Translations under genes and position numbers: made by a program
The notes under the pieces: model-generated
The model's input: only the letters and a program-made list of their open reading frames with translations
Told to the model about the DNA's origin: nothing
The model's database searches: none
Part shown: in pieces, positions 37,429 through 38,570 of the stretch
Layout of the letters: every line of letters starts with the position of its first letter
How positions within the stretch are numbered: the stretch's first letter is position 1
NCBI RefSeq assembly: GCF_900116345.1
Contig: NZ_FPAH01000026.1
Location: 1-38,570 of the forward strand
Source: Succinivibrio dextrinosolvens
GTDB taxonomy: Bacteria; Pseudomonadota; Gammaproteobacteria; Enterobacterales; Succinivibrionaceae
Reading direction: 5' to 3'
Length of the DNA stretch: 38,570 bases

Positions 37429-38058
37429 CTAGAACAGCTGTCCTGGAAGCTTCATTTTTGTTTTTGTAGGAAATGATCTGTCAAATTCATCTACATCAGC
37501 ATCATCAACATAATAGCCTTTTGGAGTCTGGTATACGCCCGTAATGCCATTAAGGTACCCAGGTATCAGCTCTTTACATAAAAAGAATGATGAGTCTGCA
37601 TCTTCAGGAAGGTCGTGGTATCTGATTGAAAACTTGCTGGCATAATTAAAGCCGCACTTTCCATAGAATCCGATATCTCCTTCAATAAGAACAGCACCAT
37701 ATCCCAGTTCAGAGGCTTTCTTCAGAGAATAATTAAGAAGCTTAAGCCCATATCTTTGGCGCCTAAAATCAGGTGCAATACAGATTGGTCCCATAGTAAC
37801 TACAGGTATATCCCGGCCATCGTCAGCATTAATTAAAGTTCGCATGAACATATTCTGGCCTATGAGAATTCCGTTCTGCTCCATGACTAAATCAAGTTCC
37901 TTCACAAAGGCAGGATCGTCTCTTAGAACATGAATGACGTAGTGCTCACTGCATCCTGGTCTGTATACATTCCAGAAAGCTTCCCTGATGAGATTTTCAA
38001 CCTTTCTGTAGTCTTCTTTGGTCTCTAAACGAATCTGACAGTAGTTATTTATATTCAT
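37429..38058 (-). CDS. GNAT-family N-acetyltransferase (YhbS-like)
   Basis: A 209-residue acetyltransferase. Motif A of the acetyl-CoA site is IAPDFRRQRYGLKLLNYSLK, preceded by the strand VTMGPICI; GDIGFYGKCGFNYASKFSI marks the YhbS-type subgroup, which also has the long C-terminal extension seen here. Substrate unknown. The SD is CGGGAG, eight bases from the ATG, and it may be paired by an upstream sequence (see the leader structure). Confidence 0.88.
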   Translation of the reverse strand: MNINNYCQIRLETKEDYRKVENLIREAFWNVYRPGCSEHYVIHVLRDDPAFVKELDLVMEQNGILIGQNMFMRTLINADDGRDIPVVTMGPICIAPDFRRQRYGLKLLNYSLKKASELGYGAVLIEGDIGFYGKCGFNYASKFSIRYHDLPEDADSSFFLCKELIPGYLNGITGVYQTPKGYYVDDADVDEFDRSFPTKTKMKLPGQLF

Positions 38059-38066
38059 TGTTTAAA

Positions 38067-38132
38067 CTCCCGAAAATTGTTAACTGCAATTGCTTTTCAG
38101 CGGGAGGTTACCGATCGTACGCAAACCTCCCG
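38067..38132 (-). promoter_or_regulatory. Possible SD-sequestering leader of the GNAT gene
   Basis: Read leftward, CGGGAGGTT (38132-38124) pairs perfectly with AACCTCCCG (38109-38101), and the Shine-Dalgarno CGGGAG (38072-38067) could pair with the CTCCCG of that second arm. Two exclusive structures are therefore possible: one leaves the ribosome site open, one closes it. It resembles a translational switch, but no known riboswitch class is recognised. Confidence 0.4.
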
Positions 38133-38287
38133 GTTAGCCTACAATCTCCAGTGAATTAAATGTAAACAAAAATACGCTCCAACATTAGAATTGTTTTGTC
38201 TGCTAATTCTACATCCAAAAGATGCTGGATAATAGATTATCTTTTTTTCTTTAAGGATTGAGATGTGGAGATGAGATAGGAAAATTA

Positions 38288-38317
38288 AAAAAGCCCATCT
38301 TATTAGATGAGCTTTTT
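38288..38317. terminator. Terminator between the GNAT gene and the transposase
   Basis: AAAAAGCCCATCT and AGATGAGCTTTTT form a 13-bp stem with one mismatch and a 4-base loop. It faces no obvious upstream rightward gene and may insulate the two regions. Confidence 0.65.
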
Positions 38318-38375
38318 GGAAGGTTATGTTTAACCCATTCTTTGAAGATCTAGTTACATTCCAAAAATAAATTTT

Positions 38376-38405
38376 AGGAAGTCCTGAAAAAATAAGGGAC
38401 TTCCT
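38376..38405. terminator. Second hairpin upstream of the transposase
   Basis: AGGAAGTCC and GGACTTCCT form a perfect 9-bp stem with a 12-base A-rich loop, followed by TTATTTTTT. It may insulate the IS from outside transcription. Confidence 0.6.
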
Positions 38406-38422
38406 TTATTTTTTGTGTTATT

Positions 38423-38448
38423 ATAGTTACATATTATTATGTAACTAT
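38423..38448. promoter_or_regulatory. Dyad in the transposase promoter region
   Basis: ATAGTTACATA and TATGTAACTAT form a perfect 11-bp dyad around TTAT, 12 bases before the transposase ATG. It could be a repressor site or an IS subterminal feature. Confidence 0.5.
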
Positions 38449-38460
38449 ATAGGTGCAATT

Positions 38461-38570
38461 ATGGCTGTGGTTGATGCTCCTGAACTTCCTCCTCTACTGT
38501 TCAACAGAAATGGTAAATACACTTACGTCTGCTCTTATGAGAATGCCTGGGACTCTGAACGACATATGTC
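38461..38570 (+). CDS. N-terminal fragment of a transposase, IS1634-like
   Basis: 36 codons, MAVVDAPELPPLLFNRNGKY followed by TYVCSYENAWDSERHM, then the window ends. The PPL.FN..GKYTYV..YEN.WD pattern resembles IS1634-type DDE transposases common in rumen and gut anaerobes; the catalytic residues lie outside, so the family is tentative. AGGTG precedes the ATG. Confidence 0.6.
   Translation, partial: MAVVDAPELPPLLFNRNGKYTYVCSYENAWDSERHM

Overview
This AT-rich window most resembles a chromosomal segment from an anaerobic gut or rumen gammaproteobacterium, probably of the Succinivibrionaceae or a close relative. That placement is inferred from gene order and protein style (hpf-ptsN-rapZ, ftsY next to rpoH, mnmG-rsmG-parA-parB-atpIBEFHAGDC, SdaC/SdaA serine catabolism); no 16S rRNA gene is present to prove it. 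I saw no tRNA, rRNA or CRISPR.

Layout. (1) 1-2270: an unrecognised C-terminal gene fragment, then an accessory AAA-ATPase-like/PD-(D/E)XK protein and a strong terminator. (2) 2724-4490: hpf, ptsN, rapZ, lacking the usual neighbours rpoN (upstream) and npr (downstream). (3) 4527-15134: a ~10.6 kb accessory island. Its outer edge at 4527-4628 is a 32-codon copy of the 3' end of rpoH, in the same orientation as the intact rpoH that starts its 3' end at 15134. The island therefore sits between direct repeats of the rpoH tail, as if an element had inserted into the end of rpoH. (4) 15134-18198: rpoH, ftsY, rsmD. (5) 18250-23579: serine deaminase and serine transporter, then a LysE/ArgO-type exporter divergent from a MocR regulator. 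(6) 23638-35791: complete F1Fo ATP synthase operon, parBA, rsmG, mnmG, all reading away from the origin. (7) 35801-37250: the probable replication origin, with GATC-headed 13-mers next to mnmG and a ~250 bp DnaA-box segment present twice, with a DUF3781 gene between the copies. (8) A GNAT acetyltransferase and the start of a transposase.

The island is the most likely undescribed system. Rightward it carries a small zinc-ribbon protein, a WYL-type regulator, three consecutive dynamin-like large GTPases (one with hydrophobic segments, one soluble with coiled coils, one ending in paired zinc ribbons), and a zinc-ribbon/Asp-box (propeller-like) protein; the last four are tightly spaced. Leftward it carries three small predicted membrane proteins, two of them sharing a glycine/alanine-rich anchor. 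The divergent transcripts share an upstream element, CTTTCC followed 20-22 bp later by a TATAT box, suggesting common control. This looks like a membrane-remodelling or membrane-guarding machine, reminiscent of but not identical to known bacterial dynamin defence systems (LeoABC/Eleos). The right edge of the island holds a wrecked HigB-type toxin gene, cut by an IS21-like end, and a surviving chimeric antitoxin.

The rest is core housekeeping: HPF, PtsN and RapZ link ribosome hibernation and nitrogen/cell-envelope signalling; RpoH and FtsY serve heat shock and membrane targeting; SdaC/SdaA feed serine to pyruvate; the atp, par, rsmG and mnmG genes form the classical origin-proximal block.
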